DNA of 64,000 nucleotides from Paenibacillus_L residui (GTDB lineage: Bacteria > Bacillota > Bacilli > Paenibacillales > NBRC-103111), in NCBI RefSeq assembly GCF_042677205.1, contig NZ_JBHTIU010000048.1, positions 30,367 through 94,366 on the forward strand, read 5' to 3'. The translations under genes were made by a program, and so were the position numbers. Under the pieces are notes generated by a model. That model was not told where the DNA came from and did not search any database. It saw nothing but the letters and a program-made list of their open reading frames with translations. Positions 17,167 through 24,984 of the stretch are shown in pieces (the stretch's first letter is position 1; every line of letters begins with the position of its first letter).

Positions 17167-17500
17167 ACTTATTAATGAACTAGATGCCCTAACGATGCGA
17201 TTTGTGGACAGAATGGATCAGGCAACCTATGAAGAGGTCGAGGAATTTGTTGAAAATAGAGAAAAGCTGGTTTTAAGCATTCAGCAAAAGTGGAGTGCGG
17301 GAGAGAATCCTGATGTCGAACCTTATAAGAATAAAGTGGCGCGCATATTAAGCTACGACTCGGCGATTACCGCGGTTATTCACAGGCTAAAGCAAGAAGC
17401 GGAGCAGCATTTGGGGAAAACAGCACAAGCCAAGATGCAAAGGACTGCTTACGAACCTCATTTTACTCCGGATGCTTATATGTTCGACCAGAAAAAATAA
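17159..17500 (+). CDS. fliT: FliT-like flagellar chaperone
   Basis: Protein of 113 residues, helical, acidic N-terminal half. Position directly after fliS and size point to FliT, the chaperone of FliD and regulator of export; sequence conservation is low. The ATG at 17159 lies within the end of fliS; an in-frame ATG at 17132 has no ribosome site. A terminator follows at 17514. Confidence 0.8.
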   Translation: MDKLINELDALTMRFVDRMDQATYEEVEEFVENREKLVLSIQQKWSAGENPDVEPYKNKVARILSYDSAITAVIHRLKQEAEQHLGKTAQAKMQRTAYEPHFTPDAYMFDQKK

Positions 17501-17513
17501 CCATTTCAAGCGT

Positions 17514-17546
17514 ACCGTTGGAGAAAATCCGGCGGTTATTTTTTTT
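17514..17546 (+). terminator. terminator of the flaG-fliDST operon
   Basis: Stem ACCGTTGGA / TCCGGCGGT (9 bp with two G-U pairs), loop GAAAA, then TATTTTTTTT. Confidence 0.88.
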
Positions 17547-17571
17547 GCATATACTCCCAATCCAAGCCGAG

Positions 17572-17661
17572 ATATACACACAACAGGTTATCCTCAGCCT
17601 GTGGATAATGTGTATAACTTTGTGAATAACTAATGAAAATAAGTTTTCAGTCTGTGTATAA
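17572..17661. promoter_or_regulatory. cluster of DnaA boxes
   Basis: Four exact matches to the DnaA box TTATNCACA, all read as TGTGNATAA on the + strand: 17600-17608, 17609-17617, 17621-17629 and 17653-17661. The first is the strong TTATCCACA type. Two one-mismatch sites lie nearby: ATATACACA at 17572 and TTATCCTCA at 17588. All fall in about 90 nt between the fliT terminator and the csp promoter. This is not oriC, because dnaA and dnaN are absent. It may titrate DnaA or regulate csp. Confidence 0.75.
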
Positions 17662-17719
17662 AACCGTTAACGAAATGTGAATTGTGTATTTTCTGATAAT
17701 TGTGCTCAATTGTATATTA

Positions 17720-17749
17720 TTGACAATCTCTTGAAGCGAGTGGTATAGT
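17720..17749 (+). promoter_or_regulatory. sigma-A promoter of csp
   Basis: TTGACA at 17720-17725, 18-nt spacer, TATAGT at 17744-17749. It lies about 50 nt upstream of the cold-shock gene start. Confidence 0.75.
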
Positions 17750-17800
17750 CAAGGTGTGAATGCGTTTCACATTCAATTGAATAAGAAGGGAATGTTTCGA

Positions 17801-17998
17801 ATGCAAGGTAAAGTAAAATGGTTTAACGCAGAAAAAGGATACGGTTTCATTGAAACAGAAGAGGGCGGGGACGTATTCGTACATTTCTCAGCAATTCAAC
17901 AAGAAGGCTTCAAATCCTTGGACGAAGGACAAGCCGTAGAATTTGATATTGTAGAAGGCGCTCGTGGGCCTCAAGCAGCTAACGTAACCAAACTGTAA
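17801..17998 (+). CDS. cspD: cold-shock protein (CspA/CspD family)
   Basis: Protein of 65 residues, the normal size. A single OB-fold cold-shock domain binds single-stranded RNA/DNA and acts as an RNA chaperone. RNP1 (KGYGFIE) and RNP2 (VFVHFSAI) are intact, with the conserved MQGKVKWFNAEKGYG start. I chose ATG 17801, preceded by AAGGG; the longer in-frame version from 17756 overlaps the transcription start region. Which Csp paralogue it is cannot be settled here. Confidence 0.95.
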   Translation: MQGKVKWFNAEKGYGFIETEEGGDVFVHFSAIQQEGFKSLDEGQAVEFDIVEGARGPQAANVTKL

Positions 17999-18055
17999 TT
18001 TATCCGGCTGCTTGCCGATATCTCATAAAGAAGGTTACTTTGGTAGCAATTTCTA

Positions 18056-18078
18056 CCCCGGACATCCCGGGGTTTTTT
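18056..18078 (+). terminator. terminator of csp
   Basis: Stem CCCCGG / CCGGGG with a 5-nt loop and six T. Confidence 0.9.
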
Positions 18079-18148
18079 CGTGTTCTTATGCTTTGAAGTA
18101 TGGCGTAAAATGGATTATAATAGGAATTAGAAGGGAGGAGTTGTTACC

Positions 18149-18700
18149 ATGAAATATAACATTCGCGGCAAGAATATTGAAGTGACCAATGCATTAAGGG
18201 AATATGTTCAGAAGAAGCTGGACAGGCTCGAAAGGTATTTTGAGCAACCCGTCGCTTCTGAGGCCAATGTGACCTTGAGTGTGGTCAAAGACAAGCAAAA
18301 CGTGGAAGTAACGATCCCTCTAACCGGCGTATTGTTAAGGGCTGAGGTCCGGGGAAGTGACATGTATGCTTCCATCGACCTGGTCGTGGACAAGCTGGAA
18401 CGACAAATCCGCAAGTATAAAACAAGAGTAAACCGTAAGCTCCGCCAAGAAAGCGGAATGAAGAACTATTTTATCGAGGATTCCGAAACTCAAGCTGTTG
18501 CACAGGAAGAAGAGGAATTTGAACTCGTTCGTACTAAGCGTTTTACTTTGAAGCCGATGAATGTGGAGGAAGCCATTCTCCAGATGAACATGATTGGCCA
18601 CAGCTTCTTCGTCTTCTCCAACTCGGACGACTCCGAGAATGTAAATGTAGTCTATCGGCGCCAAGACGGCACCTACGGGTTGATCGAACCTGCCAGATAA
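18149..18700 (+). CDS. hpf: long-form ribosome hibernation promoting factor
   Basis: Protein of 183 residues. The N-terminal S30AE/RaiA domain (about 1-100; starts MKYNIRGKNIEVTNALREYV) binds the ribosomal A/P sites. A linker leads to the C-terminal domain (about 125-183; RTKRFTLKPMNVEEAILQMNMIGHSFFVF), which dimerises 70S ribosomes to 100S. The length is that of long HPF (YvyD) of Firmicutes, and its place before secA matches B. subtilis. GGGAGGAG precedes the ATG. Confidence 0.96.
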   Translation: MKYNIRGKNIEVTNALREYVQKKLDRLERYFEQPVASEANVTLSVVKDKQNVEVTIPLTGVLLRAEVRGSDMYASIDLVVDKLERQIRKYKTRVNRKLRQESGMKNYFIEDSETQAVAQEEEEFELVRTKRFTLKPMNVEEAILQMNMIGHSFFVFSNSDDSENVNVVYRRQDGTYGLIEPAR

Positions 18701-18713
18701 CCGTTTTCCCAAT

Positions 18714-18747
18714 GCCTGGTCCTCTTATGACGGATCGGGCTTTTTTT
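18714..18747 (+). terminator. terminator of hpf
   Basis: Stem GCCTGGTCC / GGATCGGGC (9 bp with G-U pairs), 8-nt loop, seven T. Confidence 0.88.
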
Positions 18748-18846
18748 GATATACCATATCCAGGAAATATTCAGGACAAGGGCCTTATTACATCCGGTCT
18801 TCCTATGCAGTCATTATGTAATGGCGGCCCCTTTTCTTTCCTGTTC

Positions 18847-18875
18847 TTGCGGCTTTAAGAGCAAACTGTTACAAT
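18847..18875 (+). promoter_or_regulatory. possible sigma-A promoter of secA
   Basis: TTGCGG at 18847-18852, 17-nt spacer, TACAAT at 18870-18875, about 50 nt before the secA start. The -35 is only a partial match. Confidence 0.4.
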
Positions 18876-18925
18876 TTCTGTATACTTGTCTTTTGTGAAT
18901 TTTCACTGTTGAAAGGGGCAAACCC

Positions 18926-21433
18926 ATGCTAGGACTTGTTAAGAAAATATTTGGCGATTCAAACGAACGTGAAATAAAAAGAATGCTCAAGACCGTAGAA
19001 CAGATTAATCAGATGGAGCCTAAGTTCGAGGTGCTGTCCGATGAACAGCTGCGGGCTAAGACCGACGAGTTCAAAGAGCGGCTGGACAAAGGGGAAACGC
19101 TGGATGACCTGCTACCTGAAGCTTATGCGACCGTGCGGGAGGCTTCCAAGAGAACTTTGGGCAAGCGGCATTTTGACGTCCAGTTAATTGGAGGCATGGT
19201 TCTGCACGAAGGACGCATAGCGGAGATGAAGACCGGGGAAGGGAAGACATTGGTGGCTACCCTGCCGGTTTATCTTAATGCTCTGTCCGGTAAAGGAGTC
19301 CATCTGGTCACCGTCAACGATTATTTGGCGACCGTTGGTTGTGAGGAAATGGGTAAAATTTATACCTTCCTGGGTATGACCGTCGGGCTTAACCTCAATA
19401 ATATGGACCATGCTCAGAAGCAGGCGGCTTATGCCTGTGATATTACTTACGGGACGAACAACGAATTCGGCTTCGATTATCTCCGCGATAACATGGTTCT
19501 GTATAAGGAACAGATGGTCCAGCGTCCATTGAATTTTGCCATCATCGATGAGGTCGATTCAATCTTGATTGACGAAGCCCGGACCCCTCTGATCATCTCG
19601 GGGCAGGCGGCCAAATCGACAGATCTGTATTATGCAGCTGACCGGTTTGTAAGCGGACTGAAGGCGGAAGAGGACTACACCGTAGATATCAAGATGCGTT
19701 CCGTTACTTTGACCGAAGAGGGCGTAGCCAAGGCGGAAAGAGCCTTCGGCATCGAAAACCTGTTTGACCATCAGAATGTCACGCTCAACCACCATGTCAC
19801 GCAAGCTTTGAAAGCACATGTAATAATGAAGAGAGATATCGACTACGTCGTTCAAGACGATGAAGTCGTTATTGTCGATGAGTTTACGGGGCGCCTTATG
19901 ACTGGCCGACGCTATAGCGAAGGACTCCACCAGGCTATTGAAGCGAAGGAGAAGCTTAAGGTTCAGAATGAAAGCATGACCCTGGCGACTATAACCTTCC
20001 AGAACTATTTCCGCATGTATCAGAAGCTGGCGGGAATGACCGGTACGGCCAAGACGGAAGAAGAGGAATTCAAGAAAATTTACGGCCTTGATGTTATTGT
20101 CGTCCCGACAAATCGTCCGATGATTCGTAAAGATATGCCGGACGTAGTCTATAAATCCATCAACAGCAAATTTAGGGCAGTGGTGGATCAAATAGTAGAG
20201 CGGCACAAGAATAAGCAGCCTGTGCTCGTAGGTACCGTATCGATCGAGAATTCCGAGCGCCTGTCGGATATGCTTAAGAAGAAGGGCGTGCCTCATAAGG
20301 TTCTGAACGCGAAATATCATGCGGAAGAAGCGGAAATCGTCTCTCGGGCTGGTCAACCCGGTGCCGTAACGATTGCCACCAACATGGCGGGACGCGGAAC
20401 CGACATCTTGCTCGGGGAAGGAGTAGCCGAGCTTGGCGGTCTGCATATTATAGGTACGGAAAGACACGAGAGCCGCAGGATTGATAACCAGCTTCGTGGA
20501 CGTTCCGGACGTCAGGGAGACCCAGGCTCCTCTCAGTTCTTCCTGTCACTCGAGGATGAATTGATGCGCCGTTTCGGTGCAGAGAATATTATGGGAATGA
20601 TGGACCGGCTCGGGTTCGAGGAAGATCAGGAAATCGAAAGCCGCCTCATTACGAAGGCTATCGAATCTGCGCAGAAACGCGTGGAAGGCAACAACTTCGA
20701 TGTGCGCAAGATCGTCCTGCAGTATGACGACGTCATGAACCAACAGCGGAATATTATCTATAAGCAGCGCCGGGAAGTGCTCGAATCGGAGAATATCCGT
20801 GAGATCACTCTTAATATGATCTACCCGGTCATCGAGAGAATAGTCGAAGCACATTGTCCGGGCGACCAGGTTCCCGAAGAATGGGATTTGCAGGCCGTTG
20901 CCGATTATGCCAACGCCACCTTCCTCAAAGAAGGAACGCTTACTTCAGATGAGCTGTGGGGCAAAGAGAAGGAAGAAATCATTGAGTATATTAAAGCCAA
21001 GGTTCTCGAGCAGTACGAGGAAAGAGAACAGGAAATTGGCCAAGAATATATGCGCGAGTTTGAGAAGGTCGTTGTGCTTCGGGCAGTGGATAGCAAGTGG
21101 ATGGACCATATCGACGCGATGGACCAGCTTCGCCAAGGAATTCACCTCAGAGCCTACGGCGGAACAGACCCGCTGAGAGAGTATCAATTCGAAGGGTTCG
21201 AAATGTTCCAACAAATGATCGAGAGCATTCAGGAAGAAGTTGCTACTTATATAATGAAAGCTCACGTCGAGACGAACCTCGAAAGAAAGGCCGTGGCTGA
21301 AGGTCAGGCGGTCAATCCGAGCGGTGAGCCTCAAGCTAAGCGGCCTGTGGTTAAGAAAGAGGATAAAATTGGCCGCAACGACGCTTGTCCTTGCGGAAGC
21401 GGGAAGAAATATAAGCAATGCTGCGGCAAGTAA
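18926..21433 (+). CDS. secA: SecA, preprotein translocase ATPase
   Basis: Protein of 835 residues, the normal length for the housekeeping SecA. It drives secretory proteins through SecYEG. Visible are Walker A MKTGEGKT (about residue 100), the DEVDSILIDEARTPLIISG block (about 208-226), the helicase motif VTIATNMAGRGTDI and QLRGRSGRQGDPG. The C-terminal zinc motif CPCGSGKKYKQCC binds SecB or the ribosome. GAAAGGGG precedes the ATG. The next gene is prfB, as in B. subtilis. Confidence 0.98.
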   Translation: MLGLVKKIFGDSNEREIKRMLKTVEQINQMEPKFEVLSDEQLRAKTDEFKERLDKGETLDDLLPEAYATVREASKRTLGKRHFDVQLIGGMVLHEGRIAEMKTGEGKTLVATLPVYLNALSGKGVHLVTVNDYLATVGCEEMGKIYTFLGMTVGLNLNNMDHAQKQAAYACDITYGTNNEFGFDYLRDNMVLYKEQMVQRPLNFAIIDEVDSILIDEARTPLIISGQAAKSTDLYYAADRFVSGLKAEEDYTVDIKMRSVTLTEEGVAKAERAFGIENLFDHQNVTLNHHVTQALKAHVIMKRDIDYVVQDDEVVIVDEFTGRLMTGRRYSEGLHQAIEAKEKLKVQNESMTLATITFQNYFRMYQKLAGMTGTAKTEEEEFKKIYGLDVIVVPTNRPMIRKDMPDVVYKSINSKFRAVVDQIVERHKNKQPVLVGTVSIENSERLSDMLKKKGVPHKVLNAKYHAEEAEIVSRAGQPGAVTIATNMAGRGTDILLGEGVAELGGLHIIGTERHESRRIDNQLRGRSGRQGDPGSSQFFLSLEDELMRRFGAENIMGMMDRLGFEEDQEIESRLITKAIESAQKRVEGNNFDVRKIVLQYDDVMNQQRNIIYKQRREVLESENIREITLNMIYPVIERIVEAHCPGDQVPEEWDLQAVADYANATFLKEGTLTSDELWGKEKEEIIEYIKAKVLEQYEEREQEIGQEYMREFEKVVVLRAVDSKWMDHIDAMDQLRQGIHLRAYGGTDPLREYQFEGFEMFQQMIESIQEEVATYIMKAHVETNLERKAVAEGQAVNPSGEPQAKRPVVKKEDKIGRNDACPCGSGKKYKQCCGK

Positions 21434-21536
21434 GCGAATTTCGTCAGCATAAACTATCCAGACACTGAACAGCCCGGTATCAGCCCCATGGATACCCCAA
21501 TAACAACGATGACTAATTATGAAAGAGGTGTATGCT

Positions 21537-22662
21537 ATGATCGACAGCAGTTGGAAGCATAGCTTGAAAGAAATGGCAAGGCGAATACTTGAATTACGGG
21601 GGTCTCTTTGACTTAGATTACAAGCATGAACAGATTGCCGATTTCGAGGAAAAGATGAGCGCCCCCGATTTCTGGGACGATAATGAGCGTGCTCAGAAGC
21701 TGATCGCCGAGCTCAATGCGGTCAAGGATGTGGTGGCCGAATTCGAAGCTCTGTCCAAAGAATACGAAGACCTGGAAGTTATGATGATGCTGGCCGAAGA
21801 GGAAAACGATGAGGGCATGCTCGAAGAACTCGAGGCAGGCGTTGCTCAACTTGAGGAGAAGCTTCAGAACTATGAGCTTCAGCTTCTGCTCAATGAGCCT
21901 TACGACCGGATGAACGCTATTCTCGAGCTTCATCCGGGGGCCGGCGGCACCGAATCCCAGGATTGGGCGGAGCTGCTGCTCCGGATGTATAGGAGATGGG
22001 CGGAGAAGCACAACTTTAAGGTCGAGGTACTGGATTATCTGCCTGGAGACGAGGCTGGGGTGAAGAGCGTCACTCTGCTGATTAAGGGCTACAATGCTTA
22101 TGGGTATCTGAAGGCCGAGAAGGGAGTTCACCGTCTGGTCCGGATTTCGCCTTTTGACGCGTCGGGAAGAAGGCATACTTCTTTCGTATCCTGCGACGTC
22201 GTTCCGGAAATCGATGATGATGTGGAGGTGGGGATCCGCCCAGAGGAGCTGAAGATCGATACGTACCGCTCCAGCGGGGCCGGAGGCCAGCACGTCAATA
22301 CAACCGATTCCGCGGTCCGGATTACCCACTTGCCTACTGGAATCGTGGTAACCTGCCAGACGGAACGGTCCCAGATCAAGAATAGGGAACGTGCGATGAA
22401 AATTCTTCGCTCCAAGCTTTACGAGAAGAAAATTGAGGAACAACGTCAGCATTTGGCGGAAATTCGTGGAGAGCAGCGGGAGATCGGCTGGGGAAGCCAG
22501 ATTCGTTCCTACGTTTTCCACCCATACAGTATGGTTAAGGATCACAGGACCCAAGCGGAATCCGGAAACATTGGAGCAGTCATGGACGGAGAAATCGATT
22601 TTCTGATCGATGCCTATCTTCGCCACCAGATTGACAAGAAACCGGATCGGGAATCGACATAA
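21537..22662 (+). CDS. prfB: peptide chain release factor 2 with programmed +1 frameshift
   Basis: Translation starts at ATG 21537 (GAAAGAGGTG upstream) and reads 24 codons to CTT TGA. The ribosome must slip +1 on CTT (21606-21608), skip T 21609 and continue with GAC at 21610, giving about 374 residues. The slip site CTTTGAC and the internal Shine-Dalgarno-like GGGGG six bases before it are the classical RF2 autoregulatory signals: low RF2 lets the slip occur at UGA. RF2 motifs are present: SPF in RISPFD (UGA recognition) and GGQ in SGAGGQHVN. A simple ORF caller would truncate the N-terminus. Confidence 0.96.
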
Positions 22663-22677
22663 ACCTAACATCTATGT

Positions 22678-22715
22678 AACATCCTACACATAAATGAAAT
22701 GTGTAGGATGTTTTT
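22678..22715 (+). terminator. terminator of prfB
   Basis: Stem AACATCCTACACAT / ATGTGTAGGATGTT, loop AAATGAA, ending in TTTTT. Very stable. Confidence 0.93.
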
Positions 22716-22756
22716 ATGCAGATGCGAAAGAGCTGTCTTAAGCGATTTATAAAGAG

Positions 22757-23707
22757 GTGGGACTGTTGAGCAGGGACAATGACAACAACAGAGAAGGAAA
22801 TCAGGGGAGAGGGATGGAAAGAAGCGGGGGGTCAAATAAAAATAGAGACAGATTCAAATCCCCGGCTCTTTCCGCTCCTTCGCTGATAACAGAATACGTA
22901 CTGCTGTTCATCGGTGCTTTCATTATGGCTCTTAGCTTTAATGTGTTTCTGAACCCGAATCAGGTCGCTTCCGGCGGGGTTGCGGGAATATCGACTATCG
23001 TTCAGCATGTAACGGGTATCAAGCCAGCTTTCATCCAATGGACCCTTAATGTCCTGCTTTTTGTCGCGGGCTTTAAATTTCTGGGTCGGGATTTCGCCAT
23101 TAAAACCGCAATCGGCACGGTAGCGTTTCCCTTATTCGTGCTTCTGACGGAAGGAATGCCTTCTCCGACAGATAACGTGCTGCTGGCGTCCTTATACGGA
23201 GGGATTCTGACGGGGATCGGATTGGGGGTCGTCTTCAGGGCCAGGGGATCGACAGGAGGATTGGCGCTGGCTTCCCAACTAATTCACCGTTATACAGGCC
23301 TCAGCCTGGGAGTAGCCGTGGCTTTGCTGGATGGACTGGTAATATTGACGGCCGGCCTTGTTTTTTCTCCCGAGAAGGCTCTGTATGCCTTGATCGGACT
23401 GTACGTCACGAGTAAAACGATCGACCTTATCCAATCGGGCTTTAATTTCTCTAAAGTAGCCTTCATTATATCTAAGGAAGTCGACAGTCTATCCCAGGCG
23501 GTGCTGGTCGACCTAGACCGTGGCTTGACCAAGCTGCAGGGGCTGGGGGGCTATACGGGTGATGAGAGAATGGTCCTCATGGTCGTCTTGAATCAATCTG
23601 AAGTCTCGCGGTTAAAGACCATTGTCAAGACGGTAGACCCGAATGCATTTGTCATCATCAGCGATACTAAGGAAGTTTTGGGAGAAGGGTTTAAAGTGAA
23701 CGGCTAA
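22757..23707 (+). CDS. YitT/DUF2179 family membrane protein (YvjA-like)
   Basis: Protein of up to 316 residues. After a polar N-terminal tail of about 45 residues there are five to six hydrophobic segments (residues about 50-210, such as YVLLFIGAFIMALSFNVFLN and GGILTGIGLGVVFRARGSTGG). A soluble C-terminal DUF2179 domain follows (VAFIISKEVDSLSQAVLVDL...). B. subtilis has a paralogue, yvjA, near prfB. Function is unknown; transport or signalling is guesswork. The start could be GTG 22757, TTG 22766 (AGAGGTG at good spacing) or ATG 22815. Confidence 0.85.
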   Translation: MGLLSRDNDNNREGNQGRGMERSGGSNKNRDRFKSPALSAPSLITEYVLLFIGAFIMALSFNVFLNPNQVASGGVAGISTIVQHVTGIKPAFIQWTLNVLLFVAGFKFLGRDFAIKTAIGTVAFPLFVLLTEGMPSPTDNVLLASLYGGILTGIGLGVVFRARGSTGGLALASQLIHRYTGLSLGVAVALLDGLVILTAGLVFSPEKALYALIGLYVTSKTIDLIQSGFNFSKVAFIISKEVDSLSQAVLVDLDRGLTKLQGLGGYTGDERMVLMVVLNQSEVSRLKTIVKTVDPNAFVIISDTKEVLGEGFKVNG

Positions 23708-23741
23708 ATATGTAAAATAGAAGGGTCGATAAAATAGCTGA

Positions 23742-23770
23742 TTGAATTTTTATACCACAGGACGTATAAT
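23742..23770 (+). promoter_or_regulatory. sigma-A promoter of the arginine operon
   Basis: TTGAAT at 23742-23747, 17-nt spacer, TATAAT at 23765-23770. The sequence TGAATTTTTATACC around the -35 resembles half of an ARG box (TGAAT-N4-ATTCA), suggesting but not proving ArgR/AhrC control. The leader to argC is about 135 nt and contains repeat copy 1. Confidence 0.65.
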
Positions 23771-23791
23771 GATACATAAGTTTTTTTATTC

Positions 23792-23887
23792 AAATATAAG
23801 AAAGTATAAGTTTCACCTTATACTTGTTCTTATAATTTCATCGGTAAACGCGATTGTCCAAAGGACGGCAGTAGCCGTTTATCCTTG
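23792..23887 (+). repeat. structured dispersed repeat, copy 1 (in argC leader)
   Basis: First of three copies of a repeat of about 95 bp. It has an AT-rich imperfect hairpin (AAATATAAGAAAGTATAAG paired with CTTATAC...TTCTTATA). A second hairpin follows (CGGTAAACG ... GTCC aaa GGAC ... CGTTTATCC). Copies at 48766-48860 (+) and 63527-63621 (-) differ from it by a few substitutions and single-base indels. This copy has lost pairing in the inner GC stem (ATTGTCC against GGACGGC). Confidence 0.85.
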
Positions 23888-23912
23888 GTTGCATGGAGGA
23901 GGGGCTTAGATT

Positions 23913-24962
23913 ATGAATTCATCGATAAGAGCGGCCATTATTGGTTCCACCGGATATGGCGGGGTGGAGCTGATTCGTTTTTTGTTAAGGCATCCCAATG
24001 TGGAGATTACATCGGTTATATCTTCATCGAGTGTGGGAAAACCGCTGTCTGACGGGTTTCCCCATTTAAGAGAAATTATAGTAGATCATTTGGATGCCGT
24101 TGATATTCCTTTAATCAAGCAGAAGGCGGATGTTGTGTTCGCGGCGACACCGCACGGAGTAAGTGCCGAGCTTGTTCCCCAGCTGCTGGATGCAGGGTTG
24201 AAGGTTATTGACCTGTCCGGGGATTTCCGTTTGAAGTCGCCGGCTGTGTATGAAAAATATTATAAGCGCAAAGCGGCGGATGAGGTCTACTTGGCGAAGG
24301 CGGTTTACGGTCTGGCCGAAGTGTTCGGTGAACAATGCCGCGATGCCGATTTTATTTCGAACCCGGGCTGCTACCCGACGGCCACCCTGTTGGGTCTGAT
24401 CCCGGCCGTGAATGCCGGCTGGATTGATCCTTCGACGATTATAGTTGACGCTAAATCGGGTGTATCCGGTGCAGGCAGGGGGTTAAGCCAATCGTTCCAT
24501 TATTCGGAAATGAACGAGAATTTCCTGGCCTACAAGGTGAACCGGCACCAGCATACGCCTGAGATTGAGCAGGTGTTAAGCCAGATTGCCGGCAAGGAAG
24601 TGCTGACGACATTCACTACCCACCTGGTTCCAATGACTAGAGGGATTCTCAGCACGATGTATGCCCAGTTGACGGATTCCAAAAGCGATGAGGAGTTCAT
24701 CGACTTGTATCGCGAATATTATAAAGGCCGGCCGTTTGTCCGAATTCGTCCATCCGGCCAATGGCCCGCAACTAAAGAGGTATGGGGCTCCAATTATTGC
24801 GATATCGGATTTTCCGTAGACGAGCGTACGGGCCGGGTGACGATCGTTTCTGTCATTGACAACCTGGTTAAGGGCGCTGCCGGGCAAGCGATTCAAAATT
24901 TGAATCTGATGATGGGTTGGGATGAGACTACCGGTTTGGAATTTACTCCGGTCTACCCGTAA
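23913..24962 (+). CDS. argC: N-acetyl-gamma-glutamyl-phosphate reductase
   Basis: Protein of 349 residues. It reduces N-acetylglutamyl phosphate to the semialdehyde with NADPH, the third step of arginine synthesis. Visible are the NADP-binding GSTGYGGVELIR near the N-terminus and the catalytic cysteine in SNPGCYPTATLLG (about residue 152). First gene of argCJBDFGH, an order typical of Bacillales. A GGAGGAGGGG ribosome site lies upstream. argJ begins 22 nt downstream. Confidence 0.97.
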   Translation: MNSSIRAAIIGSTGYGGVELIRFLLRHPNVEITSVISSSSVGKPLSDGFPHLREIIVDHLDAVDIPLIKQKADVVFAATPHGVSAELVPQLLDAGLKVIDLSGDFRLKSPAVYEKYYKRKAADEVYLAKAVYGLAEVFGEQCRDADFISNPGCYPTATLLGLIPAVNAGWIDPSTIIVDAKSGVSGAGRGLSQSFHYSEMNENFLAYKVNRHQHTPEIEQVLSQIAGKEVLTTFTTHLVPMTRGILSTMYAQLTDSKSDEEFIDLYREYYKGRPFVRIRPSGQWPATKEVWGSNYCDIGFSVDERTGRVTIVSVIDNLVKGAAGQAIQNLNLMMGWDETTGLEFTPVYP

Positions 24963-24984
24963 TGATGAGGAAAGGTGAACCAGA

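Noticed and set aside
17572..17661. Chromosome replication origin
   Set aside because: DnaA boxes are clustered but no dnaA, dnaN, rpmH or AT-rich unwinding region is nearby; the flanking genes are fliT and csp.
21589..21609. prfB as a pseudogene because of the in-frame TGA
   Set aside because: The stop is part of the conserved RF2 recoding site CTTTGAC with its upstream purine-rich signal.
23771..23912. T-box or arginine riboswitch in the argC leader
   Set aside because: No T-box AGGGTGGNACCGCG-like motif or specifier loop is visible; the leader is occupied by the dispersed repeat.
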